Assembly: GCA_900753645.1 (NCBI GenBank)
Contig: CAADZW010000039.1
Span: forward strand, 1-5,036
Direction of reading: 5' to 3'
DNA length: 5,036 nucleotides
Source of the DNA: Bacilli bacterium
Lineage (GTDB): Bacteria > Bacillota_I > Bacilli_A > RF39 > UBA660
Below the pieces are notes generated by a model. It worked only from the letters and a program-made list of their open reading frames with translations, did not search any database and had not been told where the DNA came from. Positions within the stretch are counted from its first letter, which is position 1. Every line of letters begins with the position of its first letter. Both the position numbers and the translations under genes were made by a program. Shown in pieces: positions 1-5,036 of this stretch.

Positions 1-880
1 CTTCTTTTAATTTTGCTTTTATTTCTTTACTAGCAATTTGATCAAACAAATAATCAATTTCTTTTTTTATCTCAGGACTAGCTTGTTCATAGGCGAAGAA
101 GTCTTCGATCATTATTTGTAACATATCTTTATCGTCATTAATGGTACTTAGCATGTCATTGATAGATTGGTTTTCAAATAAGTCGAGCAGTTGGTCATCT
201 ATTCCAAATACGATTTCTGGATATGTTTCAGTCATTACTTTTTTAAATTTATAGGAATTTTTAATCATTTTTAAAACGACTTTGGAATAATTTTTATAAT
301 TTCCAATCGCTAAAATATTCAAAATATCAGCTATTTTATAACTAGCTTCATATACTAGTGCATCGTTATGAGGATCATCTTTGACGATATCAAAATACAT
401 TTTGATGAAGTCTTCGATTGTTCGATCTTTAAATAATGCGTGTTTTTCTAAAACATAAAACTTGTTGAATTTAGCAACGTATTTGTCATCTAATTTAGAA
501 AACATATGAGCTTGACCAACCATATTAAGCGAATGATATTTAATTGGAGCAAATGTTATTCCTTGTAGAAGTGATTGGTTCTGATCGATCGTAAATAATA
601 AATCATCAAAATCATCGATTGTATCATAAATTTCTAAGGTGCTTTTTTCTTCTTCGGTAATAACATTTTCATCTTTTTTGTCGATTAATAAGCGAAGATG
701 GTCAACAAAACCTAAACCAATAATAATGTTATATAGGTTATTGTTTGCATATTTGAGATCCTCAAAATATTCAAAATGTTTAATGTTTGCCTCTTCATTG
801 CCATAGGCATTTACAAGTTCGAAAAATCTAAACCTTAACATCTCACGAATTTGTTGATTTATATTAGCAAAATCGACCAT
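1..880 (-). CDS. Unrecognised acidic, probably helical cytoplasmic protein (3' end cut by window edge)
   Basis: I do not recognise this protein. An uninterrupted frame runs from ATG at 880-878 to the left edge, giving 293 residues starting MVDFANINQQIREML with no stop reached. The start is supported by a Shine-Dalgarno AAGGAAG at 894-888 (7-base spacing) and a good promoter directly upstream. The visible part has no Cys and no Trp, few Pro and Gly, and many Asp, Glu, Lys, Asn, Ile, Leu and aromatic residues. That composition suggests a soluble, mainly alpha-helical protein. I see no signal peptide, membrane segment, zinc-binding cluster, nucleotide-binding loop or catalytic motif. Acidic patches lie near residues 73-100 (ITEEEKS, IDDFDDLL) and 227-260. 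It is separated from pnp by a terminator and a new promoter, so it is probably transcribed independently. Codon use resembles its neighbours, giving no sign of recent transfer. The coding call is firm; function is unknown. Confidence 0.85.
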   Translation of the reverse strand, partial: MVDFANINQQIREMLRFRFFELVNAYGNEEANIKHFEYFEDLKYANNNLYNIIIGLGFVDHLRLLIDKKDENVITEEEKSTLEIYDTIDDFDDLLFTIDQNQSLLQGITFAPIKYHSLNMVGQAHMFSKLDDKYVAKFNKFYVLEKHALFKDRTIEDFIKMYFDIVKDDPHNDALVYEASYKIADILNILAIGNYKNYSKVVLKMIKNSYKFKKVMTETYPEIVFGIDDQLLDLFENQSINDMLSTINDDKDMLQIMIEDFFAYEQASPEIKKEIDYLFDQIASKEIKAKLKE

Positions 881-901
881 AGAACCACTTCCTTGCCTAA
901 T

Positions 902-929
902 ATAATATCATATTTTTTATAAAAGTCAA
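902..929 (-). promoter_or_regulatory. Sigma-A-type promoter with extended -10 for the unknown gene at 880
   Basis: On the minus strand a -35 box TTGACT (929-924) is followed after 16 bases by TATTAT (907-902). A TG dinucleotide one base before it (910-909) forms an extended -10. Each hexamer differs from consensus at one position. Transcription would start near 895, leaving only about 15 nt of leader with the AAGGAAG Shine-Dalgarno almost at the 5' end. This is a pattern match only; the start site is inferred. Confidence 0.7.
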
Positions 930-970
930 AACAAAATTTAATTGTTTATTAATACGGATATCTTGAACAT

Positions 971-998
971 AAAAAAAGCTTATTTTAAAGCTTCTTTT
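971..998 (-). terminator. Rho-independent terminator at the end of pnp
   Basis: Read on the minus strand, AAGCTT (993-988), a 6-base loop (987-982) and AAGCTT (981-976) form a 6-bp stem that runs into a T tract (977-971). Upstream A residues at 998-995 can pair with the T tract, extending the stem through one G-U pair. The pnp stop codon TAA (982-980) lies within the loop and stem. The stem is AU-rich and so not strong, but its position and T run fit the end of the rpsO-pnp unit. Confidence 0.65.
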
Positions 999-3109
999 CG
1001 CGATAAGTTAAGTCGACCTTTTTTATCGTAACCTAGTGATTTAACGATGATTTCATCACCAATTTTGACAACATCACTTGGTTTTTCAACTCTTTCCTTA
1101 GCTAAATGTGAAACATGGACTAATCCTTCAGTACCAGGCCATAGTTCGACAAAACATCCGAAATCCTCGATTTTAACGACTTTTCCTGTATAGATTTTAC
1201 CAGTTTCAACTTCTTTAACAACGTCTTTGATCATTTCAGCAGTTTTTTCGATTATTTCTTTAGATGTATGATAGATAATTACTCGTCCGTCATCTTCTAA
1301 ATCGACTTTAACCGCATTGATATCATTGACAGTATTAACATGACTAGCTTCTAAAATGATCTTAGTAATCATTTCGCCACCTTTACCAATGACATCTTTG
1401 ATTTTGTTTGGATCAATAGTGAATGTCATCATTTTAGGTGCATATTTACTTACTTCTTTTCGTGGTTCCTTAATTTCTTTTTCGATTGTATCTAATATTT
1501 CTAGTCTGGCTTGATGAGCTTGGTCTAAAGCTTCTTTTAATATCTTTTCGGTTATTCCTTTAATTTTAATATCCATTTGTAAAGCACAAATACCATTACG
1601 AGTTCCAGCTACTTTAAAGTCCATATCTCCTAAATGATCTTCTAAGCCTTGAATATCTGTTAATATAGTATAATCATCGCCATTACTGATCAATCCCATT
1701 GCGATACCAGCTACTGGAGCTTTAATTGGTACTCCAGCGGCCATTAGACTCATACATCCAGCACAAATACTTGCTTGGCTACTACTACCATTAGATTCTA
1801 GTATTTCTGATACAACTCTAATGGTATATGGGAATTCTTCCTCACTTGGAATTACCTGTAATAAAGCTCTTTCTCCTAAAGCTCCGTGACCAATTTCCCG
1901 TCGACCAGGTGAACCATAACGTCCTGTTTCGCCAACTGAAAATTGCGGGAAATTATAGTGCAAAATAAATCTTTTTGAATCTTCGATGCCTAAACCATCT
2001 AAAACTTGGTGTTCGCCTAAAGCTCCTAAGGTTGTAATCGACAAACTTTGGGTTTCGCCTCTTGTAAATAAAGCTGAGCCATGAGTTCGCGGTAAAATGT
2101 CGATTGCCGTTGATAGTGGTCTAATTTCTGTCATTTTTCTTCCATCTGCTCTAATTTTTTCTTTAACGACAATATTTCTAAATATTTCATATTTAACGTT
2201 TTCAAAAATGTTAGCTACTTTTACTAATAACTCTTCTAATTCTTCACTACTTAATTCACTATTTTCTAACTTGTATTTTTCTAATAATTGTTCCTTTGTA
2301 TCATCTAAAGCAGCATATTTTTCTTGTTTTTCTTTAATTCTTAAAGCCGCATCTATTTTATCTTTAACTAAGTTAGTAACCTCTTCGATTAGTTCTTTAC
2401 TTATTTCTAATTTTGGATAATCGTATTTTTCAACACCAATTTCTTCGATAATCTTCTCTTGGAAAGCAATTAACTCTTTAATCGCTTCGTGACCGAACAT
2501 TAGTGCTTCTAACATATCCTCTTCACTAACTTCTTTACTTCCTGCTTCAACCATATTAATAGCATCTTTAGTTCCAGATACGGTTAAATCGATATCAGAT
2601 ACTTCACTTTCTTCAACAGTAGGATTGATAACTAATTTCCCATTAACTCGTCCGACTTTAACTCCAGCGACTGGTCCATTAAAAGGGACTTGACTGATAC
2701 AAGTAGCTAATGACGATCCGAATAAAGCTGTTATTTCAGGACTGTTATCTTGGTCAACAGATAAAACAGTGTTTACTATTTGGACTTCATTTTTAAAATC
2801 TTCAGGGAACAATGGACGCATTGGACGATCGATCATTCTAGCAGCTAAAGTTGCATTTTCGGTAGGTCTTCCTTCTCTTTTGATGAAGCCACCTGGTATT
2901 TTACCAACTGAATATAATTTCTCGTTATATAATACCATTAATGGAAAAAAATCAGCTAGTAAATTAACGTTTTTTGACATAACGACTGTCGATAAAACAA
3001 CTGTATCTCCATATCTAACTAAAACTGAACCATGAGCTTGTTTAGCTAATTCTCCGTTTTCAACAATTAGTTTTCGACCTCTAAAATTTGTTTCAAATAC
3101 TTTTTTCAT
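980..3109 (-). CDS. pnp: Polynucleotide phosphorylase (polyribonucleotide nucleotidyltransferase)
   Basis: PNPase degrades RNA 3' to 5' using phosphate, releasing nucleoside diphosphates, and works as a cytoplasmic trimer in mRNA turnover. The 709 residues match the family's usual length of about 700-715. Domain order is complete: first RNase PH-like domain (about 10-140, with [14 protein letters not shown] near 69-82), helical linker (about 235-310), second catalytic RNase PH domain (about 318-545), KH domain (about 556-630, GKGG at 575-578) and S1 domain (about 636-705). The phosphate-binding serines (GSSSQAS, 442-444) and the LGDMDFK motif (493-499; D491 and D497 appear to match E. coli D486 and D492) are present, so it should be active. 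The KH domain carries about 10 extra residues between GKGG and EDDG. I chose ATG 3109 because GAGGAGG lies 4 bases upstream; the open frame extends 9 codons further, but those would encode the Shine-Dalgarno itself. It lies 42 bases after rpsO and is probably co-transcribed with it. Confidence 0.98.
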   Translation of the reverse strand: MKKVFETNFRGRKLIVENGELAKQAHGSVLVRYGDTVVLSTVVMSKNVNLLADFFPLMVLYNEKLYSVGKIPGGFIKREGRPTENATLAARMIDRPMRPLFPEDFKNEVQIVNTVLSVDQDNSPEITALFGSSLATCISQVPFNGPVAGVKVGRVNGKLVINPTVEESEVSDIDLTVSGTKDAINMVEAGSKEVSEEDMLEALMFGHEAIKELIAFQEKIIEEIGVEKYDYPKLEISKELIEEVTNLVKDKIDAALRIKEKQEKYAALDDTKEQLLEKYKLENSELSSEELEELLVKVANIFENVKYEIFRNIVVKEKIRADGRKMTEIRPLSTAIDILPRTHGSALFTRGETQSLSITTLGALGEHQVLDGLGIEDSKRFILHYNFPQFSVGETGRYGSPGRREIGHGALGERALLQVIPSEEEFPYTIRVVSEILESNGSSSQASICAGCMSLMAAGVPIKAPVAGIAMGLISNGDDYTILTDIQGLEDHLGDMDFKVAGTRNGICALQMDIKIKGITEKILKEALDQAHQARLEILDTIEKEIKEPRKEVSKYAPKMMTFTIDPNKIKDVIGKGGEMITKIILEASHVNTVNDINAVKVDLEDDGRVIIYHTSKEIIEKTAEMIKDVVKEVETGKIYTGKVVKIEDFGCFVELWPGTEGLVHVSHLAKERVEKPSDVVKIGDEIIVKSLGYDKKGRLNLSRKEALK

Positions 3110-3113
3110 AATT

Positions 3114-3120
3114 CCTCCTC
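3114..3120 (-). promoter_or_regulatory. Strong ribosome binding site fixing the pnp start
   Basis: GAGGAGG on the minus strand lies 4 bases before ATG 3109-3107. It rules out the longer reading that begins at 3136, because translation from there would run through this site. It also lies only about 10 bases beyond the hairpin at 3150-3131. Confidence 0.85.
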
Positions 3121-3124
3121 GTAC

Positions 3125-3150
3125 AATAAAAGACACTTAAAAAAGTGCCT
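3125..3150 (-). terminator. Terminator-like hairpin between rpsO and pnp (probable attenuator or processing site)
   Basis: On the minus strand AGGCACTT (3150-3143), loop TTTT (3142-3139) and AAGTGTCT (3138-3131) form an 8-bp stem with one G-U pair, followed by TTTATT (3130-3125). The stem starts one base after the rpsO stop codon (3154-3152). The T tract is short and broken by an A, so partial termination seems more likely than full termination. I see no convincing separate promoter for pnp, so its mRNA probably comes from readthrough here. In E. coli the rpsO-pnp interval holds both a terminator and an RNase III site; whether this hairpin is cleaved is unknown. Confidence 0.65.
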
Positions 3151-3151
3151 A

Positions 3152-3421
3152 CTATTTTCTTAAATTTAATTCTTTTATAACTTCTCTATACTTTGCAACA
3201 TCGTGTTTTAACAAATAGTTCAATAAACTTCTTCTATGACCGACTTTTTTCAATAAACCTCGTCTTGAATGAAAGTCTTGATTATGAACTTTTAAATGTT
3301 CAGTCAAAGTATTAATTTCATCGGTTAATATAGCAATTTGAACCTCGATACTTCCTGTATCTGAATCATTTTTACCGAATTTTTTAACCAATTCTGCTTT
3401 TCTTTCTTTTGATAAAGCCAT
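3152..3421 (-). CDS. rpsO: 30S ribosomal protein S15
   Basis: S15 is a primary binder of the 16S rRNA central domain, where it recognises a three-way junction and organises platform assembly. The 89 codons match the family length. Hallmarks are present: DTGS at 21-24, EVQ at 26-28, LTEHLKVH at 39-46, and the HSRRGLL loop at 51-57. Residues corresponding to those known to contact 16S rRNA are kept (T22, G23, Q28, H42, D49, S52, Y69, numbered with Met). The usual Pro in DTGSPEVQ is Ile here, a mild variation. I chose ATG 3421 because AAAGGAG (3435-3429) sits 7 bases upstream and MALSKERK is the normal N-terminus. The 24 extra in-frame codons up to 3493 fall in the leader and are not S15-like. 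It has its own promoter, a structured leader, and pnp downstream across a hairpin. Confidence 0.98.
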   Translation of the reverse strand: MALSKERKAELVKKFGKNDSDTGSIEVQIAILTDEINTLTEHLKVHNQDFHSRRGLLKKVGHRRSLLNYLLKHDVAKYREVIKELNLRK

Positions 3422-3497
3422 TAAAATTCTCCTTTCTTTGATATTCGCTTGTAACCGAGAATAAAATCGGAGTCTTTTTATACTCAGAAACAAGTAC
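3422..3497 (-). promoter_or_regulatory. rpsO 5' leader that can fold as a three-way junction (candidate S15 autoregulatory RNA)
   Basis: From the predicted start near 3497, the roughly 75-nt leader offers three short helices. P1 pairs CUUGU (3494-3490) with ACAAG (3452-3448). P2 pairs GAGU (3485-3482) with ACUC (3473-3470). P3 pairs CCGA (3470-3467) with UCGG (3458-3455), sharing one C with P2. P1 would enclose P2 and P3. Separately, AUUCUC (3462-3457) is the exact complement of GAGAAU (3431-3426), which covers part of the Shine-Dalgarno, and that pairing cannot coexist with P3. S15 represses its own mRNA in several bacteria, often through structures resembling its 16S site. The helices are short, P1 competes with GUACU/AGUAU (3497-3493 with 3484-3480), and I see no clear GU/GC recognition motif, so this is a candidate only. 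Confidence 0.4.
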
Positions 3498-3503
3498 TAC
3501 TTA

Positions 3504-3532
3504 ATAATACACCAATTTAATTGAAATGTAAA
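3504..3532 (-). promoter_or_regulatory. Sigma-A-type promoter for rpsO-pnp
   Basis: A -35 box TTTACA (3532-3527), a 17-base spacer and a -10 box TATTAT (3509-3504) lie on the minus strand, each hexamer one mismatch from consensus. The -35 box begins 3 bases after the truB stop codon. The predicted start is near 3497. No terminator is visible after truB, so readthrough from upstream probably adds to rpsO transcription. Confidence 0.7.
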
Positions 3533-3535
3533 TAG

Positions 3536-4390
3536 TTAAATAAACATTTTATAAGGTTTTAGTGAATTATTGACATTTTTATACAAAGCCAAAACATCAT
3601 CATCGATAAATAAAACATAATCTTGGTTATAAGTATTAGCTATTTTTTGACCGTTAACGATTTTAAATTTTAGTTGTTTATCGACTTTAACTGTGTAATA
3701 ATCGCTTAATGCATCTTTGATACTGACGATTTGATAATTATTATTTTTAATATCATTTAATCTATATGCATTTTTTATTGAATAGTTACCTTGTTTTGTC
3801 CTTCTTAAATTTTTCATTGTTCCCACTGTTCCTAGTTTACTTGCTATATCGTTTACCAAACTTCTAATGTATGTTCCTTTACTAACTAAACAAGTAAACT
3901 TTATTGTCGTTTGGTTATTATCATAGTTTAAATCATCTAAATGAATTTGTTTAATAGTAACTAATCTTTTGGGTAAATCCACTTTTTCGTTATTTCGCGC
4001 ATATTCATATAGCTTCCTACCATTAATCTTAACAGCAGAATAAATTGGTACTTCTTGATCATAACTACCTAAAAAAGAATTTAATACATCAATAATCTCT
4101 TCTTTTGAAAAGTGTGTATTTTCTTCTTTTAAAACTTTACCAGTTATATCTAAAGTATCGGTTTTAAGTCCTAAGATTGCTTCGACTTGATATTCTTTTT
4201 CAGTAGCAGTTATTATTTCATTTAATTTGGTTGCTTTGCCGATTGTTAGCACTAAGACACCGGTAGCTAAAGGGTCTAAAGTTCCAGTATGCCCTACTTT
4301 CTTAGTTTGAAATATTCTAGATATCTCGTTAACGACATCACGACTAGTCATGTCTTTTTCTTTATCGACTATTAATAAACCATTAATCAT
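3536..4390 (-). CDS. truB: tRNA pseudouridine(55) synthase
   Basis: TruB converts U55 in the T-loop of nearly all tRNAs to pseudouridine in the cytoplasm. The 284-residue product begins MINGLLIVDKEKDMTSRDVV, the usual TruB opening. Motif II is VGHTGTLDPLATGVL (32-46) with D39 as the expected catalytic aspartate. Also visible are a conserved Tyr (Y67), the YSAVKINGRKLYEYAR block (117-132), and SKGTYIRSL (170-178), whose R176 corresponds to the conserved active-site Arg. The tail (about 205-284) resembles the short C-terminal domain of Firmicutes TruB rather than a full PUA domain. ATG 4390 fits the family start; an in-frame GTG at 4399 would add three residues but lies inside the weak Shine-Dalgarno-like AAGTGGA (4401-4395). 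The start overlaps the upstream stop by 8 bases, suggesting translational coupling. ribF, often found between truB and rpsO in Firmicutes, is absent. Confidence 0.97.
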   Translation of the reverse strand: MINGLLIVDKEKDMTSRDVVNEISRIFQTKKVGHTGTLDPLATGVLVLTIGKATKLNEIITATEKEYQVEAILGLKTDTLDITGKVLKEENTHFSKEEIIDVLNSFLGSYDQEVPIYSAVKINGRKLYEYARNNEKVDLPKRLVTIKQIHLDDLNYDNNQTTIKFTCLVSKGTYIRSLVNDIASKLGTVGTMKNLRRTKQGNYSIKNAYRLNDIKNNNYQIVSIKDALSDYYTVKVDKQLKFKIVNGQKIANTYNQDYVLFIDDDVLALYKNVNNSLKPYKMFI

Positions 4391-5036
4391 CGCGTCCACT
4401 TAATAAAATTACTAATCTTAAAAGTTGAAGCAAGTTAGAAATTAAACCAGCAACATAAGTCATCGCTGCTGCTGATAAGACTTTGCTAACTTGTTCGTGT
4501 TCATCATTATCGATTAATCCTAATTTAATTAATTGTTCTTTTGCTCTTTTGGATGCATCAAATTCAACTGGTAAAGTAACTAATTGAAATATAATAGTTG
4601 CGACTAAAACTAAAATGCTTATTTTTAAATAGCCTGTCAAACCTGCAAATATCGAAATAACTAAACCAAAATATCCTAGATAAGAAACTAAATTAACAAA
4701 TGGTACTAGAGCCGATCTTACTTTCATAAATGTGTAACCTTCTTTATCTTGAATAGCATGGCCACACTCATGAGCCGCAACACCAACTGAAGAAATTGAA
4801 TCTTCGTGAAAAATTGTATGTGACAATCTGATTACTTTTCGTTTTGGATCGTAATGATCGGTTAATTCACCTTGCGTTTCGACAATATGAATATTTTCTA
4901 AACCATTAGCATCTAATATTTTTCTTGCTACTTCTTGACCAGATAACCCTTTTTTAACTTTAATTTCTTTAAATTTTTTGTAATTACTATTGATATTAAT
5001 CTGTGCCCATATAACTATAATGAAACCTAAAATTGC
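4383..5036 (-). CDS. YugP-type membrane zinc metallopeptidase (N-terminus beyond window)
   Basis: This resembles the neutral zinc metallopeptidase family of Bacillus YugP (Pfam Zn_peptidase_2). Its substrates are, as far as I know, poorly defined. The frame is open from the window edge at 5036 to TAA at 4385-4383, giving 217 residues; the family is about 225-230, so only a few N-terminal residues are probably missing. Numbered from the edge: end of an N-terminal membrane segment (1-11), LSGQEVARKILDANG (31-45), GELTDHYDPKRKVIRLS (56-72), the zinc motif HECGH (89-93, two His ligands and the catalytic Glu), two hydrophobic membrane segments (about 110-133 and 137-156), LPVEFDASKRA (155-165, with E158 a plausible third ligand), and a hydrophobic C-terminal stretch (about 185-212). 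A TTG at 4826 could be misread as a start, but it falls after conserved sequence, so the true start lies outside. It overlaps truB by 8 bases and is probably co-transcribed with it. Confidence 0.93.
   Translation of the reverse strand, partial: AILGFIIVIWAQININSNYKKFKEIKVKKGLSGQEVARKILDANGLENIHIVETQGELTDHYDPKRKVIRLSHTIFHEDSISSVGVAAHECGHAIQDKEGYTFMKVRSALVPFVNLVSYLGYFGLVISIFAGLTGYLKISILVLVATIIFQLVTLPVEFDASKRAKEQLIKLGLIDNDEHEQVSKVLSAAAMTYVAGLISNLLQLLRLVILLSGRDD

Noticed and set aside
2097..2420. Plus-strand open frame of 107 codons inside pnp
   Set aside because: It lies antisense to the helical linker of PNPase, where the sense strand is strongly conserved. Its Ser/Leu/Phe-rich product looks like the complement of Glu/Lys-rich coding sequence.
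2769..3035. Plus-strand open frame of 88 codons inside pnp
   Set aside because: It is antisense to the first RNase PH domain of PNPase, with no supporting Shine-Dalgarno seen and no recognisable product.
3107..3136. Longer pnp start adding nine residues (MSFIVRGGI)
   Set aside because: The extra codons encode the strong GAGGAGG ribosome binding site and part of the hairpin T tract; MKKVFETNF is the family-like start.
3419..3493. Longer rpsO start at 3493
   Set aside because: It would read through the leader and the Shine-Dalgarno AAAGGAG. S15 normally starts MALSKERK, which begins at 3421.
3509..3526. CAATTAAATTG inverted repeat between truB and rpsO as a terminator or operator
   Set aside because: It has almost no loop and no T tract, and it falls in the promoter spacer. 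Short AT palindromes like this are expected by chance.
4383..4826. Peptidase gene starting at TTG 4826
   Set aside because: Conserved family sequence (GELTDHYDP and LSGQEVARKI) continues in the same frame up to the window edge, so the start lies outside.
1..5036. CRISPR arrays, tRNA/rRNA genes, insertion sequences, and TGA-as-Trp recoding
   Set aside because: I saw no spaced direct repeats, cloverleaf sequence, transposase or terminal inverted repeats. Trp uses TGG and no coding frame needs TGA read as sense.

Overview
The window is AT-rich bacterial DNA with all genes on the minus strand, so it reads from high to low coordinates. Gene content and order (YugP-type zinc metallopeptidase, truB, rpsO, pnp) point to a low-GC Firmicutes/Bacilli or Mollicutes-related lineage, perhaps a small-genome uncultured one. 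That assignment is inference. Tryptophan is read from TGG, the visible stops are TAA or TAG, and no open frame needs TGA read through, so nothing suggests a recoded mycoplasma.

Layout in transcription order: (1) 5036-4383, a membrane zinc metallopeptidase missing only its N-terminus. (2) 4390-3536, truB, the tRNA U55 pseudouridine synthase, overlapping the peptidase gene by 8 bases. (3) A good sigma-A-type promoter at 3532-3504, just after the truB stop, then a leader of about 75 nt that can fold into a three-way junction. (4) 3421-3152, rpsO, ribosomal protein S15. (5) A terminator-like hairpin at 3150-3125, starting one base after the rpsO stop. (6) 3109-980, pnp, complete polynucleotide phosphorylase. 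(7) An intrinsic terminator overlapping the pnp stop. (8) A new promoter at 929-902 and an unrecognised acidic, probably helical protein from 880 that runs off the left edge.

truB, rpsO and pnp form the classic translation/RNA-turnover cluster: tRNA modification, small-subunit assembly and 3'-5' RNA decay. In Bacillus-type genomes ribC/ribF (riboflavin kinase/FAD synthetase) lies between truB and rpsO and rbfA precedes truB. Here the truB-rpsO gap is only 114 bases, with no ribF, and a metallopeptidase sits before truB. rpsO-pnp look like one unit driven by the rpsO promoter, with the intercistronic hairpin setting how much transcription reaches pnp. The last gene is a separate unit.

There is no mobile element, CRISPR array, tRNA/rRNA gene or clear sign of horizontal transfer. 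The window is mostly core housekeeping. The least ordinary items are the structured rpsO leader and the unknown protein at the left edge.
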